Assembly: GCA_013397695.1 (NCBI GenBank)
Contig: VYZI01000087.1
Coordinates: 152,246 to 216,245 of the forward strand
Reading direction: 5' to 3'
DNA: 64,000 nucleotides
DNA from: Centropus unirufus
Taxonomy: Eukaryota; Chordata; Aves; Cuculiformes; Centropidae
How positions within the stretch are numbered: position 1 is the first letter of the stretch; each line of letters starts with the position of its first letter. Of this stretch, positions 23,578 through 36,448 are shown piece by piece. The translations under genes and the position numbers were made by a program. The notes under the pieces were generated by a model. It was not told the DNA's origin. It saw nothing but the letters and a program-made list of their open reading frames with translations, and did not search any database.

Positions 23578-26150
23578 TTTTCAGGGTTGTGGGAGAAAAA
23601 AGCAGAGGCCACTGAGGAGGATGGGGTGGGGGTGAACAAGGGGGATGATGATGCAGAAGGAGCAGCAATGTGCTCTCAGTGCAAAAGGAGCTGGAGATGC
23701 AGCCCATGCTATTTTTCCCCAGGTCTGTAGGATACTGCTTTGAAGCATAGGAGTGCATGCTGGAGAAGTTGATGTTTTCTCCTCATTGTTCCCTGCTAGG
23801 GCCCCAGAGCCCCTGGTATGTGTGGAATCAGGTAAAGAGGTGGGTGCCAGCAAGGTGATACAAATCCCAATGTTGAAAAGAGAAGTCCCAGCTGGGTCAA
23901 ACAATCCTTTCATTCCTGAATCCTCCCTCTTGCCTGTCCTTTCTGCTCTTCAAAATGCCTTTTTCTCCTATCACCTCAGCTGGATTCAAATGTTTTTGGG
24001 TTGTTTCTCTGACAGTAGCTGAATTTTCAATCAGTGGAAGCTCTTTGGATCAGAAAGCATCATTGTGGTCTTTCAGGAGTCCAGGAGGGTCCTGTGAGGC
24101 TCACAGACCGCACAGATGAGGTCTGTGGCTGCTTGTCGACTCTGTGGGAGTCTGCAAGGGATATTTTTCCCTCTGGAGTGGTTAGGATTACAGGCTTTCC
24201 AGCAGCCAAGCCTGAACTCCTTCCATTTGCCAAAACCAATTTGGCTTCTGCAAGCTACAGAGGTGTGATCCAGGGGAAGAAGGATCCAAATGTAAAGGAG
24301 TTTGATTTTTTTCCCTCAAAACCAACTAGGGAAACCTCTTACCTGTCCAATGCCCTCAACATGTACAAATTAATCCTTTGAGCCTTTTTTTCTGTTCCAG
24401 CTCAGCCTTGCCATATGAAAGATGCCCATGTAAAGATGAAGTCAGAGATGCCAGCGAGGAAGAAGCTGTCCCCTCTTTGCCAAGGAAGACCCTGCCTTCC
24501 ACCTCCCATTGGCCAGAGCTTCAACAAAGGGACCTGGTCCTTGGTGCTTCAGTGATCCCTTAACCCCTCCAAGGCTGATAGGGATAATATGAAAGGATAT
24601 TATCAAATTTTGCTGTCGTTGTCAGTTAATCTTTTTAGTTGGTGCTGGCATTCCCGAATTCTGGCAATTCCCTGGCAGCCTGAAAACTTGCTGTCTTCTT
24701 TGGCTGACTGTGGAAGGGATTGATTAGCCTGGGTTGGGGCTTTCCATGAGGATCTGGCTGTGGGATTTTTGCCTTGGCAACAGAATTTATCATTTTGTGC
24801 TCTGTGTGTGTTATTTCCAGCCCACTGGAACGTACCTGTGAGCTGTTGGAGGGGAGCTTGAATTTTGGACTTGCTTTTTCTCCTAAAAATCAGAGTTGCT
24901 GCAGGCAGCAGAAGGCACTAAAAATTAATTTTCACAAGCACACACAAAATTCAAAACAGCTGGTGTCTGAAGTGCCTCCCTGTGTGAGACGTTTGTGCTT
25001 TATCTCCCGTTGACTCTGTTGCATAAACTGGTGTACATGTAATACTTCTCGGCTGGTGATGAAGAAACGCTCGGCATTGTCTTGCTGTGGGCTAGCAGCA
25101 GCACCCATGGGCACAAGTCAAGGCTGTGGGGGGCCAAGGAGATGGGCAGCCAGGCAAAGCCGTGCTAAAGGGGCCAGGCAGTAGTTTCTGTAATGGAACT
25201 TCAAGCACTTTATAAAAGCTTAAGTGTCAGCTCTGCTTTTTAGACCCAGGGAAACCAGGTCATGGAGCAGGAGAGGGATGTTGCCCCAGGGTCAAATGGC
25301 ATCAGAGGGACACCTTCCAGGTGCAGGTCAGTGCTTGGGCCATTAGGTGCCTCTTATATAGAAAGGGCAGCCTCCAAGGCATGGAGGATGCCTTGAGGGT
25401 TATTTGGGCTTTTGGGCTTTGACTCCTTTCCTGACTGTCTCAAAGACGTCTGCTTTAAATGCCCCTGGGAGCTGCTGGTGGCTCCTGGTGGCCCCTGGGG
25501 ACACAGCAGAGGGGAGGGTTTCCAAGGCTCTGTTGTGCACTGGGCACAGCAGCCATGCTAACATCATGCTGCATGGCAAGCAGGGGCATAAAACGGTCCA
25601 GATTTTACAGGGCTGTGAACAAGGCAGGTCCTGGTGGGAGGATGCTGCCACGGAGGTTATTTGAACCACCTGAGGATTTTTTTATTTTATTTTTACATTT
25701 TTTTTTAAGCCCTAAACTATGTGGGAATGAGACTAAATAGAAAATACAGCTAAGAAAACATCTAGGTATAATGTTGGGAGTCAGGCTGTTGCAGTGTGCT
25801 TCTGAAATCCAATTGTGGTTGTAAGGTAATCCCAGAAACTGAAAGATTGCAACTGGAAGGCAGTTCACAAATACCAGACCATTAGGGAATACATCTTGGT
25901 TACTGAGGCCCAAATGATTTTCAAGGTCTATTTGGTAAGCAGGGATGAGACCTTCAGCATTTATGCATGCACTGAAGTGTGACCGATGAGCACTGGGTGC
26001 AGTCCCAGTGCATTGGAAACATAGGTACTGGGTGCTGAATTGGGAATTTTTCTTTTGTAACCCATCATGGTCTGTCCAAACTGGTGTCCCACCTTGAAAT
26101 GAAGGCAGTCTCTTCCACTCTAAAGCTCTAATTTTACATATTAAAAAAAC

Positions 26151-26330
26151 NNNNNNNNNNNNNNNNNNNNNNNNNNNNNNNNNNNNNNNNNNNNNNNNNN
26201 NNNNNNNNNNNNNNNNNNNNNNNNNNNNNNNNNNNNNNNNNNNNNNNNNNNNNNNNNNNNNNNNNNNNNNNNNNNNNNNNNNNNNNNNNNNNNNNNNNNN
26301 NNNNNNNNNNNNNNNNNNNNNNNNNNNNNN
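26151..26330. other. Assembly gap (180 N)
   Basis: One hundred and eighty consecutive N. It is flanked on the left by TTAAAAAAAC and on the right by TATAATAAAT, so the missing sequence probably begins and ends in AT-rich or simple-repeat DNA. Nothing can be said about its content or true length. Confidence 0.99.
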
Positions 26331-28039
26331 TATAATAAATCACATCAAATGCTGACTGCCTACTGATTCTCCTCCTTTAGATTGGATCCGTTATTTCCCC
26401 TGCTAGCTAAATCTTGTTTCTTTATATCCCTGATAATGTCTCTATTTCAATGGCTATCTTTTAAATGTTAAGCAGGTTTAACTGATAATTGCCTCTACAT
26501 GCTAGTAATCCACCAGCAAAGTGTTAAAATTAAGAGTGGGGAAACAATGGCAGAACTGTGCCATGTCCAGTGGAGAACGTCCACTTCTGTTTAGAAAGTG
26601 ATGGTTGAACATCTGCCTGTGCATCAGCTTTGACTTGAACATCTTATCCATACTAAACGCAAAGATGAATCAATCCTTTATTGTCATTCATAAAAGACAA
26701 GTGTCACCGTTAAGTCTGGGGTTTGTACACTTTCACTTCTGGGACTTCTGTTTTTTGGAGTTTTCTGTTTCTGGGATGTTTTCAGGATTCCAGCTGAACT
26801 CAGGTGCAAAGAAGTAAGCAAATATAAAATGCCAATGAAGTTCTTTCAGCTACCCAAGACTGAGCTTATGCCAAAGGGCATGGAAGACTGAATGTGAAAA
26901 AATACAGTCAAAAGCAAAGGGCAAGGAGCATAATCTCCCTGAAGATATCCACCAGCCCAAGTGCCCCATTGCCGGATTTACTTGATAGCTCCAAATTCAG
27001 CTACTAAGTCCATCCCGTATCTTGGAGGAAAACACACCGATTGAGCATAGGCTTACATTATATTTTTGCCCTGCAACGCTGTTGGTATTGAGTGCTAAAA
27101 TTCCCTGGTTTTGAAGAACTGAGTTTAGGACAAAACTGTTGAATTTAAGATAATGACAAGATACCCACAAACTCCCAAGCTTGCCTCCCTAGAGTGTCTT
27201 CTTTCTCCAAAGTGGTGAGCAGTCACAACTCGGCAGAAGATTAACAGGACCTGGGTGTCCTTGGCATTTGAAAGTTCAATGTGTCTTGAAGAAGAAACCA
27301 AATAAACCAGCACCTAAAAGCAGGGGATTCTCTGCCCTCTTCAGAGTTTTAAAAGCTCTGGTTCCAGCCTGAGGGATGCAAGCCTGGGAAGTCATGGGAC
27401 TCTGCCTCTGCCTGTCCAAAAGGTTATTTCTGTGTATATTTTCTAACAGGAAAGTGAATCAGAGGGATGCTGTCTGTTTGATTTCTTAAGCTGGTCTTCA
27501 GCATTTTAGAGGTCACGATGAAGCGTTGCAGGATTACAGGGCCAGAAATTGTTTGATGCAGCTAAATGCATCACACCAGCTTAGCCTAGGGATTAACTCA
27601 GACAGCTGATCCATTTGTTCCATGTTTTTGCAGGTGAGGAAAAGTGGCTTTTTGCTTTGCAAAGCCTGTGTCATCCCTTTTGGATCCCCTACTGAGATGA
27701 GTAGCTGCAGGCTCAGCTTCTTCATGCAGATCTCCTGAACTTGGAGAGAATGATGCTGCAGTCAAACTGCTAATGTGGTTCAAGTCATTATTTGAGACAG
27801 CAGGGCTGCTCTCAAACTGCCCAGCACAAGCAAAAAGTTTGTAAACGTTTTGACTGTTGGGAGACAGGTCCTGCTTTACAAGATATTTTCCAGACTCAGT
27901 CAAACTGCTATCCAAGTGCACAGTGTGTTTCTACAAGACAACCAGCCTTTGCTCTAATAGGCTGGACCAAATAGCTGATTATTTGAAATCGATTCGCCAC
28001 GGATAGCTTTAAAGCTGGTGTTCAGTTCATTTCCTGGCA

Positions 28040-28140
28040 GCTGCACATTGTTTTAATTTGCTAACGGTGTCACAAATGCTACTTTTTCTTTTCCTTGTAA
28101 CAGCTCCTCTGAATTACAATAACTCCATTAATTCCTGAAC
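28040..28140. promoter_or_regulatory. SOX/homeodomain word cluster (weak candidate element)
   Basis: ACATTGTT (28045-28052) and TTACAATAA (28114-28122) are inverted SOX-type words about 70 bp apart. ATTAATT (28127-28133), a homeodomain-type word, follows closely. No coding frame explains the stretch. Inference only. Confidence 0.22.
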
Positions 28141-28523
28141 AAGTTCTCTGTCTTGCAGCCTTTGGCATCTCAAAGAGCCTGAAGAGCACCTCCCCTTTGC
28201 AATTTCCCTTTCCCTCTTAACCTTGACCTGTAATATGCTGAAAGTTGTTACTGAAAACCACCTTGATCAGAAATGACATTATAAAAACTTGCTCAAACAG
28301 ATGCAGCAAAAATCCAGCCACGATAAAGATTCCCAGAGCCAATAATTTTGAGTTATGGACCTCCCCTGTCTTCGAATATGGAATCAACTGCTTCAAGGTA
28401 GCAGCTATTAAGTTTTGTTTGCTTTCTTTTGGAGTGGCTGTGCTTTGTAAAAGGACGCTTGGCTGAGTATTGCCATGCATAAAAATACTGAGCAGAGAGA
28501 TGCTTCCTGAGCTGGACTGTGAA

Positions 28524-28551
28524 TGTAGCAGTGGAGGTGTAGCAGTGGAGG
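28524..28551. repeat. Perfect 14-bp tandem duplication
   Basis: TGTAGCAGTGGAGG occurs twice without mismatch (28524-28537 and 28538-28551). Likely recent slippage. Confidence 0.9.
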
Positions 28552-31500
28552 CAGGACTCCGCCAAAGGCCCATTTGCAAGGGCAGATGAGATTGGATGGC
28601 TTAAATTCTGCTTGCAGCCATGCACCTGAGAGGAGAAGCCTAGCCCAGAGCCCTCGGGTCCTTCAAAGGCTGGGGTTTGTGGTTTGAACTCAGTTTGCAC
28701 CTAATAATACTGCTTTTGTGAAACCAACTCCTGACTGCATGGCTTTGTGGATCACGACTGCAAAGGCAACCTGGACACAAGGCCCAAACATCGGTACCTG
28801 TTTTACAAAAATCGAACAGGATCTGAACACCACAATTGGACAAAATTTTTACCCTTTTTCCCCCGTTAAGATATTTATTGTCTCTGGGAATGTTTTTCTT
28901 AAACTTTTTCTGGACTCGGTGGCGTAGTCATGGGTCCCATTAGTGGGAGAGCCTTGACTAAGAAGGTTACCATGAACATCTGATGATCTGAATCCTTCTT
29001 TTACCCAGCCAAAAAGTATTTATGCATATTCAATTTTATGAGTTAACTTTTGGAAGGACTGGAGCGTGGAAATTGAAACAGCTTTAATGGGTTCTACTTG
29101 AAGCTTTTATTTACTGCAAACTCAAGTAGAGAGATCTAGGTCCAAAGTAGTTTCTACCGCAGCCAGTGGAAACAACCTATTTATTGCACTGGATAGAGAC
29201 TCCAACCCTTAGCTTGAGCTCAACCTGAACTCCTCCAGTCTGCATGTGTTGGCAGTGAATGAACTGCTCTCGGTTTCTGGTCTTTGAGCTCTGGAATTCT
29301 TTTCGATCTTGGAGATAAGAAAAAAGTCTTCTAAACAGATGCGTCATGCCTGCTTAATTTTCCATAAAAAACAGAGAAGATATTTAACTCTCTCCTAGCG
29401 AGTGCATGCATGAAAAAGTCATGCTTTCTTGGTGCCGAAATCCATCCAATCAGTGGAGATACTGTGGGGACCATGGAGTATCCTGCCCCATAAACATTGT
29501 AAGTTGTGGAAAAGCCATTCATTAGTAACAGGCAATATGTTCTTTTATCCTCTCTTCTGAAGAATAGGCAGTCCTATCTAAATAAGCTGTTTCCTGAGGA
29601 GTTACTCAAAGTTACTGCTGTAGCTGTAGGCCAACTCTCCTCCCCCTGGAGCTGGACAGAAACAAAGCTCTGGGAGAGGAAAGAGCTGCTCTTTAGTCGA
29701 GCAGACTGTGCCATTCCTTTGAAGTTCTTACTTTCTCCTTAGACTCCTGGTTAATGCTTTCCCTGCTTGTTTTTTTACCTCCTATCGTCTGCAAAACCAC
29801 CCATTTTCATGCCTACACCCAAGCTGAAAGTGCTGGTGCCCTGACACTCCAAACACAGCAGCAAAAAACCTCCCTAACATACCATCTGACCCTCTTCGTA
29901 TTCCCCTCTCTTGCTTCCCATGACCTATTGCGATAATTCTGCATTCCTTGTCTGCCTCCTTCAGCATCTTCCATAGTGCCCTGGCCTTCACCAGCCAAGA
30001 AAACATGAGCCGGCATCTTCTCACAGGCTTTGTCCTGGACCACCCTGGCAGCAAGAACCTGGGCCGGGGGAGAACTGGGAGCAGCCTGTCCAAATGCCTC
30101 AGTGACAGCAGCGCTGTGGAACAATCCTTCCTGTTTGCTTCTAGGGCAGGGGGGACGTGTTTTTGGAGAGCTGTCTCCAGTGGGCTGCTGGAAACCTGCT
30201 CTGATGGTGCTGGAGGGTGCACTTGGAAGGATTCTAAGTTTCTTTGAGTTGTGCCCTCTGCTATATGTTACCAGCACTTAATTACACCTTATACATTAGA
30301 AACGCTCCCTTGCCCCCAACAGTCCACTTCAGAAGGTGTTTTGGACAACACGTCAAAGCAGGAAAGACTCTCAGAGGAGAGGGCAGATGTAAGGACACAG
30401 ATGGGTGTTCCTGTGCTGTCATTCAGGCCAGACCCATAGTTGGGAATTTAATTTCTTAGGGATGTTAGTTATCTTTATCTTTTAAAAAAAGGGGGTTTGG
30501 CCTCTGAATGGTTTTATCCCAACAGGGGTGAATTGTTCTGCCTTTCCCTAAATGTCATCTGGGATATCAGCTGGCCATTGTAGCCTCTCCTCCCTTCCCA
30601 TCCAGTTGCTGTCAGATCTCCAGCAGCTTTCTACCAAGGGCTCTGAACTGTCAGAGTGGCATTCCCTGCTTCTGCTAGTTAATATTTCTAATATGGTTGG
30701 GCTTTCTAGAAATGAAGAACAATTAGAGTGCTAGCTGGATTCTCACTGGATAGGAGATGATAGGAAATAACTATGCTTAGTGGAATGAATGTTTTGTAGC
30801 ACCTATTCAGCATTCACTAATAGGGATTAAATAGAATTGAGATAAAAATGCAAGCAGAAGAAGAATAAAATATATTAGGTAAACCCCTGGACCACCAAGT
30901 GAAGAGGATTTAGTGTGTATAATAAACTGCCTGTGTATCATTTATCATGGCTACACAGGAATTGTCTGGGGGTGATGATGGACACCATAAGTTGCAAAAA
31001 TATAATGATGTGTCGTGTAACAGATCGCAGGTGTCTGTGTGTGGAGCTGGGAGGAAATCAACCTGACAGCCTTAAGAAAGCAGCTTGTGTTGGCATCTGC
31101 AAGGACCCCTGGGCGCCTGGGCTCATCCTCCTCCTGCTGAATTGCTCTCCCAGTTTCCTTGTGGGAGGGCTCTGCTGAAAGGTTTCTTTCTTCTTTCCCT
31201 GTGCAGATGATCCCACCTCTTTCAGCAGCCTCTGTTTTCCTTTGGAAAGGGGAACAGCTGAGGCAGATCTGTGTTGCTCCAAGGGAATCAGGGCCGTGGC
31301 TGAGTGCTCCTGCCTTCCTCAGCACCTTGCTCCTGGGTGGGAGAGAGCAAGAAACCTTGCATACTCCCCCAAAACTCCATCACCTTGAGGATCAGCTCAG
31401 ACTGGGGGGCACACGCTGTTCCTGTGAGGGTAGCCCTCTCCAAGGGGCTCAGGGATGATAATTTCAGCAAAGACTCTGTTTTGTGGCTCCTTGGTCCATT

Positions 31501-31959
31501 TGCAAGCATCTCCATTATTGAAGAGCCTCTGACCTCCCCTGGCAGGTTTCTCCATTGTCTGCCTGACCTCACCATTATAAAGCATTTCCTACTATTTAGC
31601 CTGATGTTTTTCTTTCTTAATTTTAGGCCATTAGTGCTTGTTCTTCCCAAAATTTACTGCTGAAAATGACTCTGCCTCCTCCCTTCCTCTCTCTTGATGG
31701 ATGGCTATGGAGTGACCCTCCAGGATTTATATCTCCAGTGGCAAGGCAGGACTCCTCTCCTATCTTAATCCCTTCAAAGCCATAGAAAAATAAAGTCATT
31801 GTCTTTAAAACTGAATGTGTTACAACCTCTGTCTCACAGCAGCGATGTTCTCCACCTTGCTGGAATTCAACTGTATGTGCTTTCAGTGCTCTAGCCCAGA
31901 GGCCAGGGAATGAACTTTCAAAGATGTTTAATTTTTCACCAGGGATTTAGAAACTTGTT

Positions 31960-32450
31960 ATATTGCCTCATAGTGCACTAGCTAGAGATATATTTACATT
32001 ATATTTTTATATATATTAATTATATTTTTATTTCATTTAACTGCACTATATTTCTTTTATTTTTATCTCTATGCATAAAGTAAAAAAGGCCATTCACTTC
32101 CCAACCAGATAGAAAGGAAAAGTTTCTCTTTCCCCTCTTTTGATACAGACCTATAGGAATAATTCCTTTTGGGGTTTGCTGCTTGAGCAAAAAAAAAGAA
32201 AGTGAAAAAAAGGAGATCATTTGGTGATCAAAACACCTGTTTCATTGGTTTTGTTAGCTTTTTTGTTTATTACTAGATTTAACTCTCTTTGGCTGTTAAA
32301 TTTTAAAAAAACCTCCCAAGTAAAAAAAATATTATCATTCAATGAATGTTACCAGAGGAAATGTTCTTTTCTTATGTTGGTATGAAAAATAAAATTGATG
32401 TGAATGAAAAGTTCCTAGACCCAAATTTTAAAATGTTGTTGTTTGGTGAC
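31960..32450. repeat. AT-rich low-complexity tract
   Basis: Dominated by T/A runs. It includes an alternating TATATATTAATTATATTTTTAT-type core at 31.98-32.03 kb and several A- and T-homopolymers to 32.45 kb. No element can be named. Such tracts can act as matrix-attachment-like DNA, but nothing here proves it. Confidence 0.7.
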
Positions 32451-34040
32451 TGAAATAGCCTGATATATAGTTTCTCTGTATAGTTCCCACTTGAAGGGAT
32501 GGCAGTTGGTAGGTTTTTCCATTTGTCATGAGACAGAGGAAGGCTTTAGTTCAGTGATGAAGAGGTTGTAGGATGGAGGAACCCTCCTAGAAGGCATTGT
32601 TTCACCATTGCTCTTCCCAGCCAAAACCCAGTGCCCTGGTCTTGCCCTGCCCCACGAGACCCACAGAGATGCCTTCTCACCTGCTCAAACAGAAGATGGA
32701 GTTGTTTGAGCTGTGTGATGGAGATGGCTCCTTTATGTCTTCTTCAGGGGGTTGTTACTCAATGTTTAGTCCCAATGCCAGATGATGCATTTTCCAGGGA
32801 AGCGAATGGATTTACTTGCATCATGATGGAGTGGTTGGCGGGAGTGGGAGGAGTGACTCTTTCGTGAGAGACAAATGACTTCCTCTCAACAAACAGTTCT
32901 TTTTAACTAGGAAAATGATGGACGAGTCCCAAGTAAAGACTTGCATAGGCAAACTAACATGCAAACTTCATGTTGTCATAGATCCAAAAGGACCACAAAA
33001 ATGCAATCCATCAACAAAAAGCTGAAACCCCATGATGGTGGACAGGGGTGTGAATTGATCCATAGAGGGAGACTTTGGGGTCAAATAGATCATATCACCC
33101 ACCACACAAGGGGCCATGGACCAATACCAAAGGGAGACATTTGAGCTTTGAAGGCCTTTAAAAAGTAAGATTATGGGACTGGTCTCCAGAAGATCCCTTC
33201 TCAAGTTAAACCAAAGCCTTCCTGTGACATGTGGAACAACAGCCTTATCCTTCCACCTCTGCTGTTGTCCCTCCCAGACTATTGTTTTGATTTTCTTGGC
33301 ATCCTCCAGCGTAGCAGCAAAACTTGGCCATGATGTTTTGCAAAATGTTTCCCTGGCTTTTTTCTTCTGTGCTTACCTTTACAACAGAAAAAGGTTTTTA
33401 TTTTTTAATTGAACATGTATATATAAATACTTGGCAAGTGCTGGGCATGGCGGCTGCATCCAAGTTCCTGTTGTTAGCTCTGGCACAAATGTATCTTGTT
33501 GCTGCATCTGGGAACCCAAATCCAGACTCTGGACTCCACTGTGCTGGGTGTGGTACAATGGCAGATGAAAAAGATGGAGCAAAGAGCTTCTACTAAAACC
33601 TGAAGGTACTCCATGTTGCGGTACTAAGGTGAAAAACAAATGTAGCCTCCTCTCTTCACTCCCAATGAAAGACGTTAACTGGGAATGGCATTGAGAGCTG
33701 CTGCAGCCACATGGTGGGAGAAACCATCCCAAGGAGGGGAAGACACAGGGATGATGAGCTGGAGGAAAGACATGTCCTTGTCACCAGAACGACCTGGAGA
33801 AACAGCTCTGAAGCAAGGAGTTTGCTCATTCTTGAACAATTTTGTTGCTCGTATAAAGCTCCATCTGGAAGGAGCATCTGTTTGGAAAGGCAAAATCCTA
33901 ACCCGAGGCCTTGCGCAGTGCCATGGAGAGTGGCAAGAGTAGGGGAAGCACCAAGCATCCTGCCAAGGGCAATTGCTGCGCACCGTTCCCTCAGTTTCTT
34001 CCTCTGCCTTCCCCTCCGCAGCCCCAGATAAAGCCTGGTA
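32451..34040. other. Unique non-coding DNA
   Basis: No gene recognised. Several open frames overlap on both strands between 33.66 and 34.08 kb (minus 142 and 102 codons, plus 106 and 85 codons). None has a domain or a consistent frame, so they are rejected as coding. Confidence 0.5.
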
Positions 34041-34044
34041 TGTT

Positions 34045-34335
34045 TATAGACCTTAATACAATAGTTCCCACAGCGGCCCGACAATACATGAAGACGTAAG
34101 CTGCCTGGCTGGCTCTTCTTAGATATTGGAAAGCTTCCATAGCTTAGGTCCTGTTGTCAGTGGCAGATCTCCGTATTATTTCACTGCCAAGAATTCAGGG
34201 ATCCGATCTATTTTTACAGATGTTTTTATTTATAACCTGCAGTGTGTGTGTATAAATAAGTAGGTCGCATTCTGTTGAGTGAGTTGAGGCGCGTTTTGTT
34301 GTTCGGTGCTGGAAAGCTCACGCCTGCCTGCTTTG
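34045..34335. promoter_or_regulatory. CpG-retaining non-coding island (possible conserved element)
   Basis: This part carries more CpG than its surroundings (about 34,075-34,100 and 34,250-34,325). It also has a CGACAATAC SOX-like word, a TTATTTATAACC stretch and a short GT repeat near 34,243. There is no long reading frame. It resembles constrained non-coding DNA and should be tested by alignment. Confidence 0.3.
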
Positions 34336-35381
34336 AGTGTAGCTATGCTCATTTGTTTCCAGAATTAATTGCTGATCTTATTGATTGCAAGCAGGACAGC
34401 TGAGATTGCAAGTTATTTTTTCACACTACTGTTAGGTATCTTCTGAGCAAGGGAAAGGCAAATGTCAGTGTTGAAGCTGTAGACTTGATTTATAGATATT
34501 AAAGATTTTATAGCATTTTTTTTATCACTTTCATTCCTCTCCATTCCTCCTTCAGATGTTGGCTGTGCTGGAATAAGAAGGGTGGGGAGGCAGTGGACTT
34601 CAAACCATCACTTTCTTGGAGAAATATATTATTTTGCGAGCTTGGGCAAACTCAATTTTTTGAAAGCTTTGTGTGTGCTCCATTTTTAAAAGGGTGTCAT
34701 CAGCTTATCTCCCTCCTGCCAATCTTCTCCAAAGCATGGATCCCTGCTCGGAGCAGGGAAGCTTTCAGCACAGATGTCTCCTGTTCAGTGTTATCTACAG
34801 GCCAGGTATGGCAGAACCGGCCATATCCCCATGGCTGCCCTCCCGGCGACCTGCAAGGACCACCCTGTGACCAGACTCCAGCAACACTGACCTCCACACC
34901 AAGGCTACCTCCACCGGCTCCTGCCAGCAGCAGGCAGCCCCCTATCCCTGAAAAATGCTGAGCATCCTCCTCCTGTACACCTCCCTCCCGTAGCCACCTG
35001 CGTGCTTAGCCAGGCTTCTCCCCAAACACATTTCTCTTTAAAAGCCCAGATTAGTCTGAAATTCTGTTTGAGATAAAAGCTGGCCCTTTATCAGCAAACG
35101 CATCCAGCCCCCACGCACTCCCGGCACTTTGCAGGCTCTGGCTGTTGCCAGTTACCACAGGAGCGTTCCTTCTTTCCCATCAGTGCACTGAATCCATCAT
35201 TGCTAGGGTTATGTGGAGGGAGCGATAAATCCCACGGAGGCAAGAGTAGGTGAGACCTGAATTCTTCTCCCTCACCATGTGTTCACCAGGGAGTGCATGA
35301 ACACTGCCATGCATGCCTCTTTTTCCAGGTGGTATTTTTCTTTCTCAAGGGATACCTGGTCTTTCTGACCATCATTTAATC

Positions 35382-35407
35382 TTTTTTTTTTTTTCCCCCT
35401 TTTTTTC
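35382..35407. repeat. Pyrimidine tract (T13-C5-T8)
   Basis: A pure pyrimidine block of T, C and T runs. Low complexity. Confidence 0.9.
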
Positions 35408-36434
35408 TCCACATCTTAATGTGCTCATTATGCTTTTGAGTGCACCTCTCCCCTCTCTGAAACTGCAATGCTTCAGTTTAGTAACCAAGCTGGATCTCAG
35501 ATGGGTGAAGGTTTTACAGGGCACAAATCTGACTATCGGTGCCATAGTTTACTTCAGCAAGACTTACAAGAAGGCATCTTTTCAGTAAGCATTGGCTAAT
35601 GGGGTAAGCCAGCAGAGCAAACCCTCCTGGCAGAGGAGGCAATGAAGCTTGTGGCTTGGAAAAGCCAAACTTGCTTCAAGCTGGTATTAAAAAAAATATT
35701 TAAAATAGAAACTGTTTTCTTAAATCCCAGCCTGGCAAAATCCAGTCTATGCCTGGAACTGGTACTGAATCAAAAAAGATATATGCATTCTGTGTTTCAG
35801 GAAAAGGGTTTGTGGTATAGGAATACTTTTATAAACTGTGATGTTTTAAAAGCCACTGGTAATGATATTATAGGAGAAATAGGGGTAGTGCTCCCCCAGG
35901 GACAATCTCCCACTGCAGTGAGCATGGCTGGGATTGGGGATCTCCCTGAACCGAATGATTTCAAGGTCAAAGAAGCAGCGAATATTTTGAATGGGGTTTA
36001 GATAAAATATATTGCACAAGTACTCTTTTCTACCTGCTAACATGACCCACTGTTTCTGTGTCTTTATCAATAAACACTGGCAGGAGATATTAAACCCAGC
36101 TGAGTTATGTCAGGAGGTTTATCAGAGGACAGACAGTAGTTCCTTTAGCCAGAACAGCAAAGGTCTTGGGGTTAAAAGCCAAGGGTCAGCCCTGCCACTG
36201 CCTCATGTGGCATGGATTAAATCAAAAATTATCTTTGAGTGGCATTACTGCAAACTAGCCAAGCACATTCATCTGAAAGATCAGTCACTGCAAGTATAAA
36301 TCACCTTGCTTGGAGGCTTGGTCGGGTTTTAGAGGGGCAGGCTTGCCTCTTCCAGAACTGTTCTTTAGTTATTGGCATTGTAAATCCATTGCAGAAAATC
36401 CAAGTGATATTCACTGGTTTAAGGGAAAGTTTGA

Positions 36435-36448
36435 TTTTTTTTTTTTTT
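36435..36448. repeat. Poly-T run (14)
   Basis: Fourteen T residues. Homopolymer. Confidence 0.9.

Larger units (their letters stand above)
19500..26150. other. Unique non-coding DNA
   Basis: No gene, RNA or transposon recognised over 6.6 kb. There are T- and A-rich tracts at 20.06 and 23.56 kb. Open frames such as minus 21132-21488 (118 codons) and plus 24034-24381 (115 codons) have no domain and lie among overlapping frames of the other strand. A small motif-dense spot at 20.15-20.23 kb is listed separately. Confidence 0.55.
26331..31950. other. Unique non-coding DNA
   Basis: No gene recognised. Two small sites are listed separately (28.04 and 28.52 kb). Long frames overlap on opposite strands at 29.78-30.28 kb (minus, 146 and 154 codons; plus, 99 codons) and 30.95-31.66 kb (up to 124 codons). 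This reflects stop-poor GC-richer stretches and not a recognisable protein. A good-looking splice acceptor at 31.2 kb is discussed in the findings. Confidence 0.5.

Noticed and set aside
29782..30277. Two overlapping minus-strand frames (146 and 154 codons) plus plus-strand frames of 83 and 99 codons
   Set aside because: Simultaneous openness in at least four frames indicates a stop-poor composition. No frame has a domain, and no splice context supports one.
33656..34084. Overlapping frames on both strands (142, 106, 102 and 85 codons)
   Set aside because: No frame is favoured and none has a domain. Typical of chance.
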